Positions 16,112-22,945 of a DNA stretch of 34,849 nucleotides are shown piece after piece (position 1 is the stretch's first letter; each line of letters begins with the position of its first letter). This DNA comes from Paenibacillus brasilensis (GTDB lineage Bacteria > Bacillota > Bacilli > Paenibacillales > Paenibacillaceae), in contig NZ_CP045297.1 in the NCBI RefSeq assembly GCF_009363115.1, forward strand, positions 1-34,849, given 5' to 3'. The notes under the pieces were generated by a model that ran no database searches, was not told the DNA's origin, and saw only the letters and a list, made by a program, of their open reading frames with translations. The translations under genes were made by a program, and so were the position numbers.

Positions 16112-16220
16112 TGTACAAGTAGTAGTCTGTACTCATATTATCGGCTTCAGATCCATGGCCATAATAGTTTGTGTGTACAAATTATTTATTGCAACTGTTA
16201 CCAGGGCGAAATTATGTACA
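16112..16220 (+). repeat. TGTACA composite intergenic element, copy D
   Basis: TGTACA/TGTACT motifs start at 16112, 16128, 16174 (inverted, TTTGTGTGTACA) and 16215. The 16128-16179 block spans 52 bases, exactly as in copies A (7067-7118) and B (18157-18208), and the next motif follows after 41 bases. It separates the small membrane gene from the RNA-like region. Confidence 0.7.
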
Positions 16221-16269
16221 CAAAAGCTAAATTAAGTAAAGAAAACAGGTGTTTGAATCCCCCAGTATG

Positions 16270-16915
16270 CCGACCCTAAATCCCAAGCGACCCCGGATAA
16301 GTCGCCCGGGTTCCATTGGGATTCTTAACGGGTCTAGCAGGGAAGCTAAAGCCTCTAGGGCAATGCTCATACATCATGGCTATTGCTCCGTTCCGTTATC
16401 ACTCCACTGCACAATACCCATCATGTACTACGAAGCCAAGGGGAACCATGACTCCATTGCGCTTCGCTCCATTCCTTCATCGTTCCAAAACCTATGAGAG
16501 TAAAACCTTCGAAGCAAAGACCTTTGCGGGAAAACTCGAAGAAGAAAAACAAGGCCGTTCGCAGACGTTTTCTGCGTGCCGCCTTGCCATATTCCGTTTT
16601 CAAACAGAACATTCGTACACCGCAGCCATCTAGTCGTATGGGACCATATAGAACCTCTCCGGGCAAGGCGAAAAAAGTTTTTTGAGGAAATCGCTCAAAA
16701 AACTTTTTGTCGTCCCTACGGGCAACCTTGCCCTGCGAGAACCTATATGATCTTAAATCTGCGACGGCTACGGTATACGAATGTTTTGCTCTTTGAAAAC
16801 TTCATAAGTCAAGGCAAGACAGCAAGCAAGATAACTGCTCACAAACCTTAAAGGAATCCGCTCATCGCCGCTAGGGCTAGACAGGCAAACGGTTCCGAAT
16901 GAGGGTTAGGGCCAA
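16270..16915 (-). ncRNA. Candidate large structured noncoding RNA 1
   Basis: About 650 bases without a convincing gene but with dense nested pairing. GTTTTCAAA (16596-16604) pairs with 16792-16800; a 17-bp helix joins 16609-16627 to 16766-16784; CATATAG (16645) pairs with 16743-16749; GGGCAAGG (16661) pairs with 16726-16733; a 15-bp helix joins 16672-16686 to 16694-16708. Local hairpins include 16550-16586 (CAAGGC/GCCTTG enclosing CGCAGA/TCTGCG), 16514-16527 and 16431-16466. CCCTAA near 16274 and GTTAGGG near 16905 could close the ends. Non-Watson-Crick positions inside the central helices are mostly C-A on this strand (five, against one G-T), meaning G-U on the minus strand, hence the strand call. 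I see no clear promoter or terminator. Family unknown; OLE, ROOL, GOLLD and ARRPOF are models to test. Confidence 0.55.
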
Positions 16916-16961
16916 AAAAGTCAACTCTAAATAAGCAATTTTGAAAGGAGGTGATGGCGAC

Positions 16962-17138
16962 ATGAGCGTTGAGGCGTTGCGTAATCAAATTGAAGAATTG
17001 CGTAAAGAACTCGTTGATTTAGCGGAACGGATGGGTTTAACGGCGATGGAAGTTGTGGAGAAATCGCAGAAGTTGGACAAAGTGCTGAATGAGTATGATC
17101 GGCAAGTTCAAAGACAGACAAAAGGCCCGTTTGTTTAG
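16962..17138 (+). CDS. Second Spo0E-like aspartyl-phosphate phosphatase
   Basis: A 58-residue protein starting at 16962 behind a very strong AAAGGAGGTGATG site. The two-helix pattern is clear: ALRNQIEELRKELVDLAERM and the signature S-x-x-L-D-x-x-L-x-x-Y (SQKLDKVLNEY). The signature SQ-x-LD is closer to classic Spo0E proteins than in the copy at 13039. Spo0E-type enzymes remove phosphate from Spo0A~P. It precedes the ArdC gene by 75 bases that hold two hairpins but no obvious terminator T-run, so the two may be cotranscribed as early establishment functions (inference). Confidence 0.88.
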   Translation: MSVEALRNQIEELRKELVDLAERMGLTAMEVVEKSQKLDKVLNEYDRQVQRQTKGPFV

Positions 17139-17152
17139 CAGAACAAACGAGC

Positions 17153-17182
17153 CGGGGCGAAGATTTGAGACCCCTTCGCCCC
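17153..17182 (+). other. Hairpin between Spo0E-like and ArdC genes
   Basis: GGGGCGAAG and CTTCGCCCC form a perfect 9-bp stem with a loop of about 12 bases, and another stem (CGTTTGTT/AACAAACG) overlaps the Spo0E-like stop just before. There is no T-run. It may partly attenuate transcription into ardC or protect the upstream mRNA (inference). Confidence 0.5.
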
Positions 17183-17212
17183 TCCATTATAACACATAAG
17201 GGAGAGGTTCAC

Positions 17213-18049
17213 ATGAGTGAAAAAATCTATGAAATGATTACAAATCGTATGATAGAGCTTTTGGAAAAAGGGGTTGTTCCTTGGCGCAGACCGTGGAAGG
17301 TTGGCGGTGCTGTGAACTGGAAAACTCAGAAGCCATACCGCGGCATTAATACCCTGCTACTTGAACCCGGTGAATACGCAACCTTCAAGCAGATTAGCGA
17401 AGCTGGAGGAAAAGTCAAAAAAGGGGAAAAATCAGAAATTGTTGTGTTTTGGACATGGCTAGAGAAAGAGGATAAAGATGGGGAACCCGTGAAAATCCCG
17501 TTCCTCCGATACTATAGAGTCTTTGAGATCAACAGACAGTGCGAGGGGCTACAGAGTAAAAGGAATGATCAAACATTCGACCATGACCCTATAGAAGAGG
17601 CGGAGCGGATTTGTGAAGGGTATAAGGGCGCTCCGCCTGTCCGTTTTGCTTCTGGGCGAGCATTTTATCGTCCAGCTGACGATATTGTGAGCGTGCCACC
17701 TATTTGTGACTACAGCAAGCCCGAAGAGTATTACAGCACATTATTTCACGAGCATGTACACAGTACAGGCCATGAAAGCCGCTTGAATCGTTCGGGGATT
17801 ACGGAACTTGCAGCCTTTGGCGATGAGAGTTACAGCAAAGAGGAATTGGTTGCAGAAATAGGGGCAGCAATGCTTTGCGGTGTAGCTGGTATAGATAACA
17901 GTACCATAGAGAACAGCGCGGCCTATGTGGGCAGTTGGTTGCGGAAGCTTAAAGAAGATAAGAGGCTTATCGTTCAGGCCGCAGGACAAGCACAGAAGGC
18001 CGCAGATCACATCTTGGGTGTGACGTTTCAGAACGATGCTGCCCAATAG
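17213..18049 (+). CDS. ArdC-like antirestriction protein with metalloprotease domain
   Basis: A 278-residue protein, ATG at 17213 behind GGGAGAGG. The N-terminal part matches the ArdC N domain (IYEMITNRMIELLEKG, VPWRRPW, PYRGINTLLL, FLRYYRVFEI). The C-terminal part is a zincin-like domain with HEHVH at residues 179-183 and a further H187 (STGHESRLNR), then YSKEELVAEIGAAMLCG. ArdC of IncW plasmids binds single-stranded DNA and protects entering DNA from restriction in some recipients. Here it would act early after transfer. It is followed by a 16-bp perfect hairpin. Length is typical for Firmicute homologues. Confidence 0.92.
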   Translation: MSEKIYEMITNRMIELLEKGVVPWRRPWKVGGAVNWKTQKPYRGINTLLLEPGEYATFKQISEAGGKVKKGEKSEIVVFWTWLEKEDKDGEPVKIPFLRYYRVFEINRQCEGLQSKRNDQTFDHDPIEEAERICEGYKGAPPVRFASGRAFYRPADDIVSVPPICDYSKPEEYYSTLFHEHVHSTGHESRLNRSGITELAAFGDESYSKEELVAEIGAAMLCGVAGIDNSTIENSAAYVGSWLRKLKEDKRLIVQAAGQAQKAADHILGVTFQNDAAQ

Positions 18050-18061
18050 TAAATAAATGCG

Positions 18062-18097
18062 CCAAATCCAACCGGGAAGGCTCCCGGTTGGATTTGG
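18062..18097. terminator. Strong hairpin after the ArdC gene
   Basis: A 16-bp perfect stem (CCAAATCCAACCGGGA with TCCCGGTTGGATTTGG) and AGGC loop 12 bases after the stop. No T-run follows on either strand, so termination efficiency is uncertain. Confidence 0.7.
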
Positions 18098-18112
18098 ACA
18101 ATCTCTAATTCT

Positions 18113-18259
18113 TGTACACAAAACTTGCTCCTGGTTGTCAGCTGAAGGCGACAAAATGTACACAAAATAGCAGCTCCTGGCGCAAATGTTTCTTCATTTT
18201 TGTGTACAAATAATTTTCGAATGCTACGGATCGGGAACGGCCAACGAAAGGGATGTACA
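18113..18259 (+). repeat. TGTACA composite intergenic element, copy B (most complete)
   Basis: TGTACA motifs start at 18113, 18157, 18203 and 18254, in orientations direct, direct, inverted, direct, with spacings 44, 46 and 51. The first three flanks read TGTACACAAA or its complement. This is the same order and spacing as copy A, although the sequence between the motifs is largely different. It separates the ArdC gene from the replication leader. Confidence 0.75.
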
Positions 18260-18262
18260 CAA

Positions 18263-18412
18263 ATGTATAAACGGAAGCATAACCAAGCTTGCAGGGGCAG
18301 TAAGTATTGTCCAGTCACTTTTGAATCGTTAGGGGGAGGAACCTATGTATACTCACGGCAAGAAACGAAATGGAGAGCTATATGTAAGGACACGGGAGGG
18401 CAATTGGATTAA
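18263..18412 (+). CDS. Short basic ORF upstream of rep (49 residues)
   Basis: It begins at an ATG ten bases after AAAGGGA and directly abuts the last TGTACA motif. The peptide is basic and cysteine-containing (MYKRKHNQACRGSKYCPVT). The second half is overlapped in another frame by the next small ORF. I do not recognise it. It may be a leader peptide that controls entry of ribosomes toward rep (inference), or noncoding. Confidence 0.35.
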   Translation: MYKRKHNQACRGSKYCPVTFESLGGGTYVYSRQETKWRAICKDTGGQLD

Positions 18413-18458
18413 TTTGCGCTTGCTGATAGCAGTTATAGAATGTAAGGTGAATGTATGA
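18345..18458 (+). CDS. Short ORF upstream of rep (37 residues)
   Basis: An ATG behind AGGGGGAGGAAC, the best ribosome site in this region. The product starts MYTHGKKRNGELYVRT and has a hydrophobic end (LRLLIAVIECKVNV). Its stop overlaps the ATG of the next ORF (ATGA). The overlap suggests translational coupling toward rep. Function unknown. Confidence 0.42.
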   Translation: MYTHGKKRNGELYVRTREGNWINLRLLIAVIECKVNV

Positions 18459-18577
18459 AGAAGCGTAGTAGGCATTATTGGAGTAAACAATCAAACAATC
18501 ATATTAAGAAAGCGAGATATATTTGGGACGGTAAACATTTTGTTGATAGTGGAAGAAACAAAATAAGTAGGGGGTGA
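18455..18577 (+). CDS. Short basic ORF overlapping the rep ribosome site (40 residues)
   Basis: ATG at 18455 behind AAGGTGA. The 40-residue product is rich in Lys, Arg, His and aromatic residues (MKKRSRHYWSKQSNNHIKKA). Its stop lies at 18575-18577, within the AGGGGGTGA ribosome site and six bases before the rep TTG, so ribosomes ending here would cover the rep initiation region. It could be a coupling leader in the manner of plasmid copy-control peptides (inference). Confidence 0.5.
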   Translation: MKKRSRHYWSKQSNNHIKKARYIWDGKHFVDSGRNKISRG

Positions 18578-18582
18578 AGCCA

Positions 18583-19755
18583 TTGAGCGAGTCTGACCAA
18601 CAAGTTGAATCGCAGTTAGATGCTGTAGCAAAGGAGTTTCTAAAAAAGACACAGAGGCTTGCCGATCCTTTGAAGGCAGCAACGATTTACCAAGAAACAG
18701 CCGATGCACTTAGTGCCGAACTAATTCAGAGCGTCCCGGTAAAATCTCTTTTTATGTATGCCAATCAGAGCATAGAGTCATTAAAGACCAGATTGGACAA
18801 GGATAACGATACCGCCAATCATGCGCTAATTAAGGCCAAAATTGAAATTCTAGAAAGAGCGCTGCGCGTGAAGTCAGTCGAATATCTACGCGAGGTCGTG
18901 CCGATCAATACTAATATAGCGCAGCACGCCTTATTTTCAGCAAATCCTAAAAATGTATCGAGCCAGATGATGACGACAGTTCATGGTGTCCGTTCTGTTC
19001 ACATCAAGAACAACACAGGGGAAGTCCTGACAACCTATGAGGCGCGTGTAATGGGGGCTATACAGTCGTTATGGTTTAAGAAGAATGTGGATGGTAAGCC
19101 ATATGTGGAACTGAAATATGCGGATATTTTGTGTGAATTGGGCTTAACTGATGGATCGGCAAACTATAAGCGCATTCAGGAAGCGCTTATGAGGCTGATG
19201 AACATAGAAGTAACACTAACGCAATATCAGCGCTCAAAAGACGCAGAGTATGAAGAGATTGCTTTTACTCGCTTGATTGACCAAATCGTATTTAGACGTA
19301 AAGTAGGCACTACCAATCACTATCAGTACAAGTTTCAAATACGCCTGCCTGAATGGTTAGTGGAGGCGAACCGGGAAGGGAATCTGTTTGATATATCATT
19401 AATTCTCATGAATGATCTGAAATCGTATTTAGCACAAGGTTTATACTGGTTAGTGTCATCATATGCAGATGAACCAGTTGTAACGTTAGAGCTTTCAACG
19501 CTTGCCGGACATTTTCATTTTTTGGACAATGGCGAACCGATTATGCCAGTCTATAAAATCATCGAGCGAATCAAGAATGCATGTGTAGAATTGCAGGCTG
19601 TGGGCTTCATTGAACATTTTGAATTTACAGGCAAGAAGCAGGGATTAGTTGAACGATACCTAACGGTAACGAAAAACCCAATCTTTTTAAATACAGTGGC
19701 CCGATCACGTGAGTTTCTTCCAGAACAAATAGAGCTTTCTATAGACCCCTATTAA
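18583..19755 (+). CDS. Plasmid replication initiator (Rep, winged-helix type)
   Basis: The product is about 390 residues. The frame opens with a GTG at 18574, but a TTG at 18583 is six bases after AGGGGGTGA and is the better start. The N-terminal 130 residues are helical. The centre has two winged-helix-like units: TYEARVMGAIQSLWFKK followed by VELKYADILCELGLTDGS and YKRIQEALMRLMNIEVTL, then YLAQGLYWLVSSYADEP with VYKIIERIKNACVELQAVGF. This fits iteron-binding initiators of the Rep_3/TrfA kind. Five iterons directly follow the gene. The stop codon lies inside a terminator hairpin. It should bind the iterons, melt the origin with DnaA and set copy number. Confidence 0.85.
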   Translation: MSESDQQVESQLDAVAKEFLKKTQRLADPLKAATIYQETADALSAELIQSVPVKSLFMYANQSIESLKTRLDKDNDTANHALIKAKIEILERALRVKSVEYLREVVPINTNIAQHALFSANPKNVSSQMMTTVHGVRSVHIKNNTGEVLTTYEARVMGAIQSLWFKKNVDGKPYVELKYADILCELGLTDGSANYKRIQEALMRLMNIEVTLTQYQRSKDAEYEEIAFTRLIDQIVFRRKVGTTNHYQYKFQIRLPEWLVEANREGNLFDISLILMNDLKSYLAQGLYWLVSSYADEPVVTLELSTLAGHFHFLDNGEPIMPVYKIIERIKNACVELQAVGFIEHFEFTGKKQGLVERYLTVTKNPIFLNTVARSREFLPEQIELSIDPY

Positions 19756-19772
19756 GGGGTCTTTCTTATTTT
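19743..19772 (+). terminator. Terminator overlapping the rep stop codon
   Basis: AGACCCCT (19743-19750) pairs with AGGGGTCT (19755-19762) around the loop ATTA, then TTCTTATTTTT. The TAA stop at 19753-19755 is in the loop, so terminating ribosomes compete with hairpin folding. Confidence 0.85.
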
Positions 19773-19782
19773 TCTGCTAATC

Positions 19783-19989
19783 ATCCTTTTGACTACGGAA
19801 AATATGCTGTAACATCCTTTTGACTACGGAAAATAAGCAAAAAAAACTTGAAAAGTATGAATTTAGCCAGTTGCTTTTGTAGAATTTATTGGAAAAGCTA
19901 AGAACATCCTTTTAACTACGGAAAATTCAATTAAAACATCCTTTTGACTACGGAAAAGAGATTCAAAACATCCTTTTGACTACGGAAAA
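19783..19989 (+). repeat. Iterons of the replication origin
   Basis: Five direct copies of ATCCTTTTGACTACGGAAAA start at 19783, 19814, 19906, 19938 and 19970. The third has A for G (TTTAACTAC). Spacings are 31, 92, 32 and 32 bases, that is, three helical turns with a gap of three units. A degenerate unit ending TTGGAAAA lies in the gap near 19875. They sit directly after rep, so this is very probably the initiator-binding part of oriV. Confidence 0.92.
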
Positions 19990-20095
19990 CGCAAACTGCT
20001 TCAATTTGCCAAAAATATGATCCATAGCTATGATATTAGTAGATTCAAAGAAGAACAAAAATGAACTTTAAAAATAAAAAAAAGCCCACACATCA

Positions 20096-20141
20096 ACACT
20101 ATAGAATGCCTCCGTCGCCAAACTTAGCCATTCTGTAGTGT
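20096..20141 (+). other. Long stem-loop downstream of the iterons
   Basis: A 13-bp stem joins 20096-20108 and 20129-20141 with a single T-G position, which would be U-G in a plus-strand RNA, and a 20-base loop. A second small hairpin (CTCA/TGAG) follows. It could be a small RNA or part of the origin. Between 19990 and 20376 I see no gene, only AT-rich DNA and this structure. Confidence 0.5.
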
Positions 20142-20375
20142 CTCAAGAGCATGAGCCTTTACTTATATTATAGGGCTATTATACTATACCCCTTAATTTA
20201 AAGTAAAGTAATGACTCTCTCTTTCCTGATGCCTTTTTTTAGGTGTGGCTTGGAAAAGAGGGAGTTTTTTTGCGTTCCAGACCTGTGATATCTATTACAT
20301 AACATAAGGTCATTCCAAAAAATATAGCTAAATATACAGGCGTTCGCATCCATTTTTTTGAAAATGGCATGTGAA

Positions 20376-21067
20376 GGCTTAGTTTTCTATTGCCTTTTTT
20401 AGAGACTAAGCCCTGTCAGCTAGGGCCAGCTGCGTGGTGTGCTTCAAATGAGGCAGGAGAACACGAAAAAAACTGTCCATCGTACAGGAGGGAGCCTTAC
20501 CCCAAGCGTGCGGTTATTTCCGGGTTGCCACGTTCATCCGTGGCTACACTAGCACCCTAACCAGGTGCAAAGTGAAGCCGGCTTGGCCCCCGTCTACCCT
20601 CTGTCGTGATGATAATTGCACGGACGGGGGCTTGTTGGGCGTGCAACCAAACACATAACTCAGGGGTAACCCAGTCCAACGTAAGGCAAAACGAAGTACA
20701 GCCCCGATACGATGTGACTCCATCGGGGGCTGTGACCGTTCCGAAAAGTACGTGTTACAGGCTCGCCAGAACCTTGCTGGAAACCGTTCAAGGGAGAGCA
20801 GAGCACGGTTTGAGAAGCTATTGTATGCTGTGGTGGCAGACTGGTAATAGGAACCGTAACCAGTCCGAGCAATCGAATCAATAGGCGCAGCAGCGCGTGG
20901 CAGAAACAATGCCGGGAGCCGACCCCCGATGCGTGGCGGCAGGGCCAAGTCCCTAATCACCTTATCCTGTTATCATTTTGATTCGGGATAAGGTGAACTG
21001 TGTCCAACCCGCAAGGTCCATGCCACGGATCACTGCGTCTGTCAACACAAAATTTCAGTTCACCTTA
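20376..21067 (+). ncRNA. Candidate large structured noncoding RNA 2
   Basis: About 690 GC-richer bases with no credible gene and many stems. These are 20376-20383 with 20405-20412, CAGCT/AGCTG at 20417-20432 inside CCTGTC/GGCAGG, 20473-20486, GCCACG/CGTGGC at 20527-20544, GCACC/GGTGC at 20552-20568, CCCCCGTC/GACGGGGG at 20587-20630, an 11-bp stem with one bulge at 20698-20733, AAACCGT/ACGGTTT at 20781-20811, GACTGGT/ACCAGTC at 20839-20865 and an 11-bp stem at 20957-20996. CGGGTTG (20521) can pair with CAACCCG (21005). The 3' part holds two mutually exclusive helices. G-T positions slightly outnumber A-C, so plus is favoured weakly. It lies between the iterons and parA; a role in replication or copy control is possible. 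Family unknown. Confidence 0.5.
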
Positions 21068-21106
21068 ACGTAGGGGTGGGTGTGGGGAGGATGTTTTCAA
21101 TAAAAA

Positions 21107-21130
21107 ACGAGCTTTAGCTCGTCACCTTTT
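21107..21130 (+). terminator. Possible terminator after RNA region 2
   Basis: ACGAGC-TTTA-GCTCGT hairpin (21107-21122) followed after four bases by TTTT. It could end a plus-strand transcript of the 20376-21067 region before the DnaA boxes. Confidence 0.5.
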
Positions 21131-21139
21131 CTACGGAGC

Positions 21140-21175
21140 TGTGGATAATTCTTCGCTCTTATGGACTTTTCCACA
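21140..21175. promoter_or_regulatory. Two DnaA boxes
   Basis: TGTGGATAA at 21140-21148 is a perfect DnaA box on the minus strand (TTATCCACA). TTTTCCACA at 21167-21175 is a one-mismatch box on the plus strand. Inverted DnaA boxes next to an AT-rich stretch suggest that this segment is part of oriV, 1.15 kb from the last iteron, or that DnaA regulates parA. Confidence 0.7.
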
Positions 21176-21292
21176 GGTTTTAAGATAATTGGTTAGCGGT
21201 AGGATGTATCTTTTTTAGGCTTCCTATTTATAATTTTTCACTATATGAAATATTCACAATAGATGTGTTAATGACCTAATTATACACCTGTT

Positions 21293-21308
21293 TGCCGCAC
21301 CTGCGGCA
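21293..21308. promoter_or_regulatory. GC-rich palindrome upstream of parA
   Basis: TGCCGCA-CC-TGCGGCA is a perfect 7-bp inverted repeat in an otherwise AT-rich stretch. Probably a protein-binding site; the protein is unknown. Confidence 0.45.
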
Positions 21309-21335
21309 CAACGACCTTTTATTTTTTAAAAATAT

Positions 21336-21377
21336 GTGTACGTTTATATTTACGTTTACGTATACATATGTTATACT
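21336..21377 (+). promoter_or_regulatory. parA promoter overlapping centromere-like repeats
   Basis: Repeats of the TTTACGTATAC/ACGTTTAC type fill 21336-21368. A -35-like TTTACG (21349-21354) and -10 TATACT (21372-21377) are 17 bases apart, so the repeats overlay the promoter. This is the usual arrangement for autorepression by a ParR-type protein. Confidence 0.65.
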
Positions 21378-21411
21378 ATACCCAATTATTAGAATATTAG
21401 GAGGGGTATTG

Positions 21412-22176
21412 ATGGCAAAGGTTATTTCTTTTGGTATTCAAAAAGGTGGTTCGAGTAAAACTACGACTTCGGGGATCGTGGCACATATTTTGAGCCACGA
21501 ATACAATAAAAGGGTTTTGGCGGTGGACTTGGACTCACAAGGAAATCTAACCGAGTTACTAACCCAACAGGACATATACAATTTCCACGAAAGAACTGTT
21601 TTTGAGGCTTTAAAAGAAAAGGATGCCAGAAAATACGTACATAATGTTGCATCTGGCCTCGATCTACTCTCGGCAGAAGATCATTTGGCCCGTTTCCCTT
21701 CGTGGCTGTATGAGTCCTACAGGGGCAACAGATCGCTTGTTTTAAAAGAGACTCTACAGAACGTACAGGACGACTACGATTATATTATCATTGATACACC
21801 ACCAGCTTTAGGGGATCAGACGATTAACGCTTTGGCTGCTTCTGATGCGGTTGTCGCTATGTTCGAAGCAAGTAAATTTTGCTACTCTGCAATTGGCCGC
21901 TTTTTGGAGACATGTATTCATGTGCAGAATTTAGTCAATAAAGATATGAAAATCGCTGGTATACTTCGTTCTCTGATAGATGCTAGACGGACGGACAATA
22001 AGGCGTTGATTGAGCTGATTGAAGAGGAATACGGTGATCTTTGCTTTAACACTATTATGACTCGTACTGCTGCAATAGGAAGGCTATCTATTAATGGTTT
22101 TAAAGATAATCCAGAATTAAACCAAGGATTGAAATTGTACAGAGAATTCGTTAAGGAGCTGATTGAGCGTGTCTAA
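21412..22176 (+). CDS. parA: ParA-family partition ATPase
   Basis: A 254-residue Walker-type ATPase. The frame opens at 21292, but the ATG at 21412 follows AGGAGGGG at the right distance. The deviant Walker A motif is KGGSSKTTT at residues 11-19, with the signature lysine K11, and the Walker A' and B regions are LAVDLDSQGN and YDYIIIDTPP. There is no N-terminal HTH, so it belongs to the small type Ib ParA group, whose partner is a ribbon-helix-helix protein. That partner follows with an overlap. It moves plasmids to daughter cells by binding the nucleoid. Arrays of ACGTATACGT-like sites lie on both sides. Confidence 0.95.
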   Translation: MAKVISFGIQKGGSSKTTTSGIVAHILSHEYNKRVLAVDLDSQGNLTELLTQQDIYNFHERTVFEALKEKDARKYVHNVASGLDLLSAEDHLARFPSWLYESYRGNRSLVLKETLQNVQDDYDYIIIDTPPALGDQTINALAASDAVVAMFEASKFCYSAIGRFLETCIHVQNLVNKDMKIAGILRSLIDARRTDNKALIELIEEEYGDLCFNTIMTRTAAIGRLSINGFKDNPELNQGLKLYREFVKELIERV

Positions 22177-22435
22177 GATGGACGAGTTAAAAAATAAGAT
22201 TAGAAGCACATCCGGCAGCAGTGTTCATCCAGAACTTATAGATACTTCTAAGGAAGTCCAACCAAATCCCAAGCCTAAAAAGAAGAAGTTTGAAGAATTA
22301 CATTCAAGGGATACCGTATGGATCGAGAATGAATTGAAAAAAAGGCTGGATAAAGAAAGCGCCGAAAATGGTCGAGGCGAAAAAACGCGAATTATTAACG
22401 AAGCATTAAGGCGGTACTTTTCAACTAACAACTAA
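22169..22435 (+). CDS. ParR/ParG-like ribbon-helix-helix centromere-binding protein
   Basis: Starts at a GTG at 22169, ten bases after AAGGAG and overlapping the parA stop; 88 residues. The first 45 residues are polar and flexible with a KPKKKK patch, as in ParG/omega proteins, where this tail stimulates the ParA ATPase. The C-terminal part is a ribbon-helix-helix (RDTVWIENELKKRLDKES, TRIINEALRRYF). It should bind the palindromic ACGTATACGT repeats around the operon and repress the parA promoter that they overlay. Confidence 0.88.
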   Translation: MSKMDELKNKIRSTSGSSVHPELIDTSKEVQPNPKPKKKKFEELHSRDTVWIENELKKRLDKESAENGRGEKTRIINEALRRYFSTNN

Positions 22436-22445
22436 TTATGGTTGG

Positions 22446-22712
22446 TGTACGTATACATTTACGTTTATGATTACGTATACGTAAATATTTCATCGTTTTC
22501 GAATTACTTCTCGCTGACCCATTAAAATTATTAGGGGGATTAAAGTTAATGATTGAGAACATTATGATTCTTGATTTACATGCTTACGTAAACGTATACG
22601 TTTACGTTCAATAAAGATATACAACTACGTATGGAGTTATCTGCTTGGATCGCGGATGACTCTTTTTGTTTGGATCATTATAAGTAAACGTATATGTATA
22701 CGTAAACGTTTG
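22446..22712. repeat. Centromere-like repeat arrays downstream of parAR
   Basis: Three clusters of alternating ACGTATAC/GTAAACGT palindromes lie at 22446-22488, 22584-22609 and 22683-22712, of the form TTTACGTATACGTAAA with variations. The same motif overlays the parA promoter and recurs at 26821-26892. No gene is visible from 22436 to 22945; the rest is AT-rich spacer plus a repeated block at 22723. Confidence 0.8.
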
Positions 22713-22722
22713 TGTTTGTAAT

Positions 22723-22764
22723 TAGGGCTAGTACCAGCGAAGCTGTCACAGGCCGCAAAGTAAA
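22723..22764 (+). repeat. Centromere-linked repeat block, copy 1
   Basis: A 42-base block with core GTACCAGCGAAGCTGTCACA and CCGCAAAGTAAA. It is repeated with about three differences at 26593-26634 and in diverged, inverted form at 26762-26804. It starts 10 bases after a centromere-like cluster. Confidence 0.8.
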
Positions 22765-22900
22765 GTTTCTATGCCGAATGGAAAAAGCATGATAGTAATG
22801 GGGCTTGCAAATGTTTCAAAAAAACCACATAATGCTATATTTTTTTCCATAGAAGGAATACTCACTATTTTTAAGGTTGTTAAATGGAATTTGATATCTC

Positions 22901-22936
22901 CCTCCCTTATATAAACGTATAAGAATATAAGGGAGG
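22901..22936 (+). promoter_or_regulatory. Perfect hairpin that would hide the ribosome site of the sigma-like gene
   Basis: CCTCCCTTATAT (22901-22912) pairs exactly with ATATAAGGGAGG (22925-22936). The second arm contains the GGGAGG ribosome site for the TTG at 22946, so the stem would sequester it. It could instead be a DNA operator. The loop contains a centromere-like ACGTATA. Confidence 0.65.
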
Positions 22937-22945
22937 TAATTTTCG

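Noticed and set aside
16249..16851. Several overlapping ORFs of 60-105 codons on both strands
   Set aside because: None has a convincing ribosome site or recognisable protein pattern. They overlap each other in many frames, and the same bases form a nested long-range pairing pattern that explains the lack of stops better as structured RNA.
20544..20960. A 138-codon minus-strand ORF, and 92- and 73-codon ORFs in the same region
   Set aside because: They follow from the higher G+C of the stem-rich region. No ribosome sites, low-complexity composition, and the stems cross their frames.
20376..21067. Group I or group II intron
   Set aside because: I could not find a domain V-like hairpin, the conserved group I core elements, or an intron-encoded protein, and no interrupted gene flanks the region.
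22440..22715. CRISPR-like array of short repeats
   Set aside because: The repeats are palindromic ACGTATACGT variants without unique spacers of constant length, next to parA and a ParR-like gene; centromere sites explain them.
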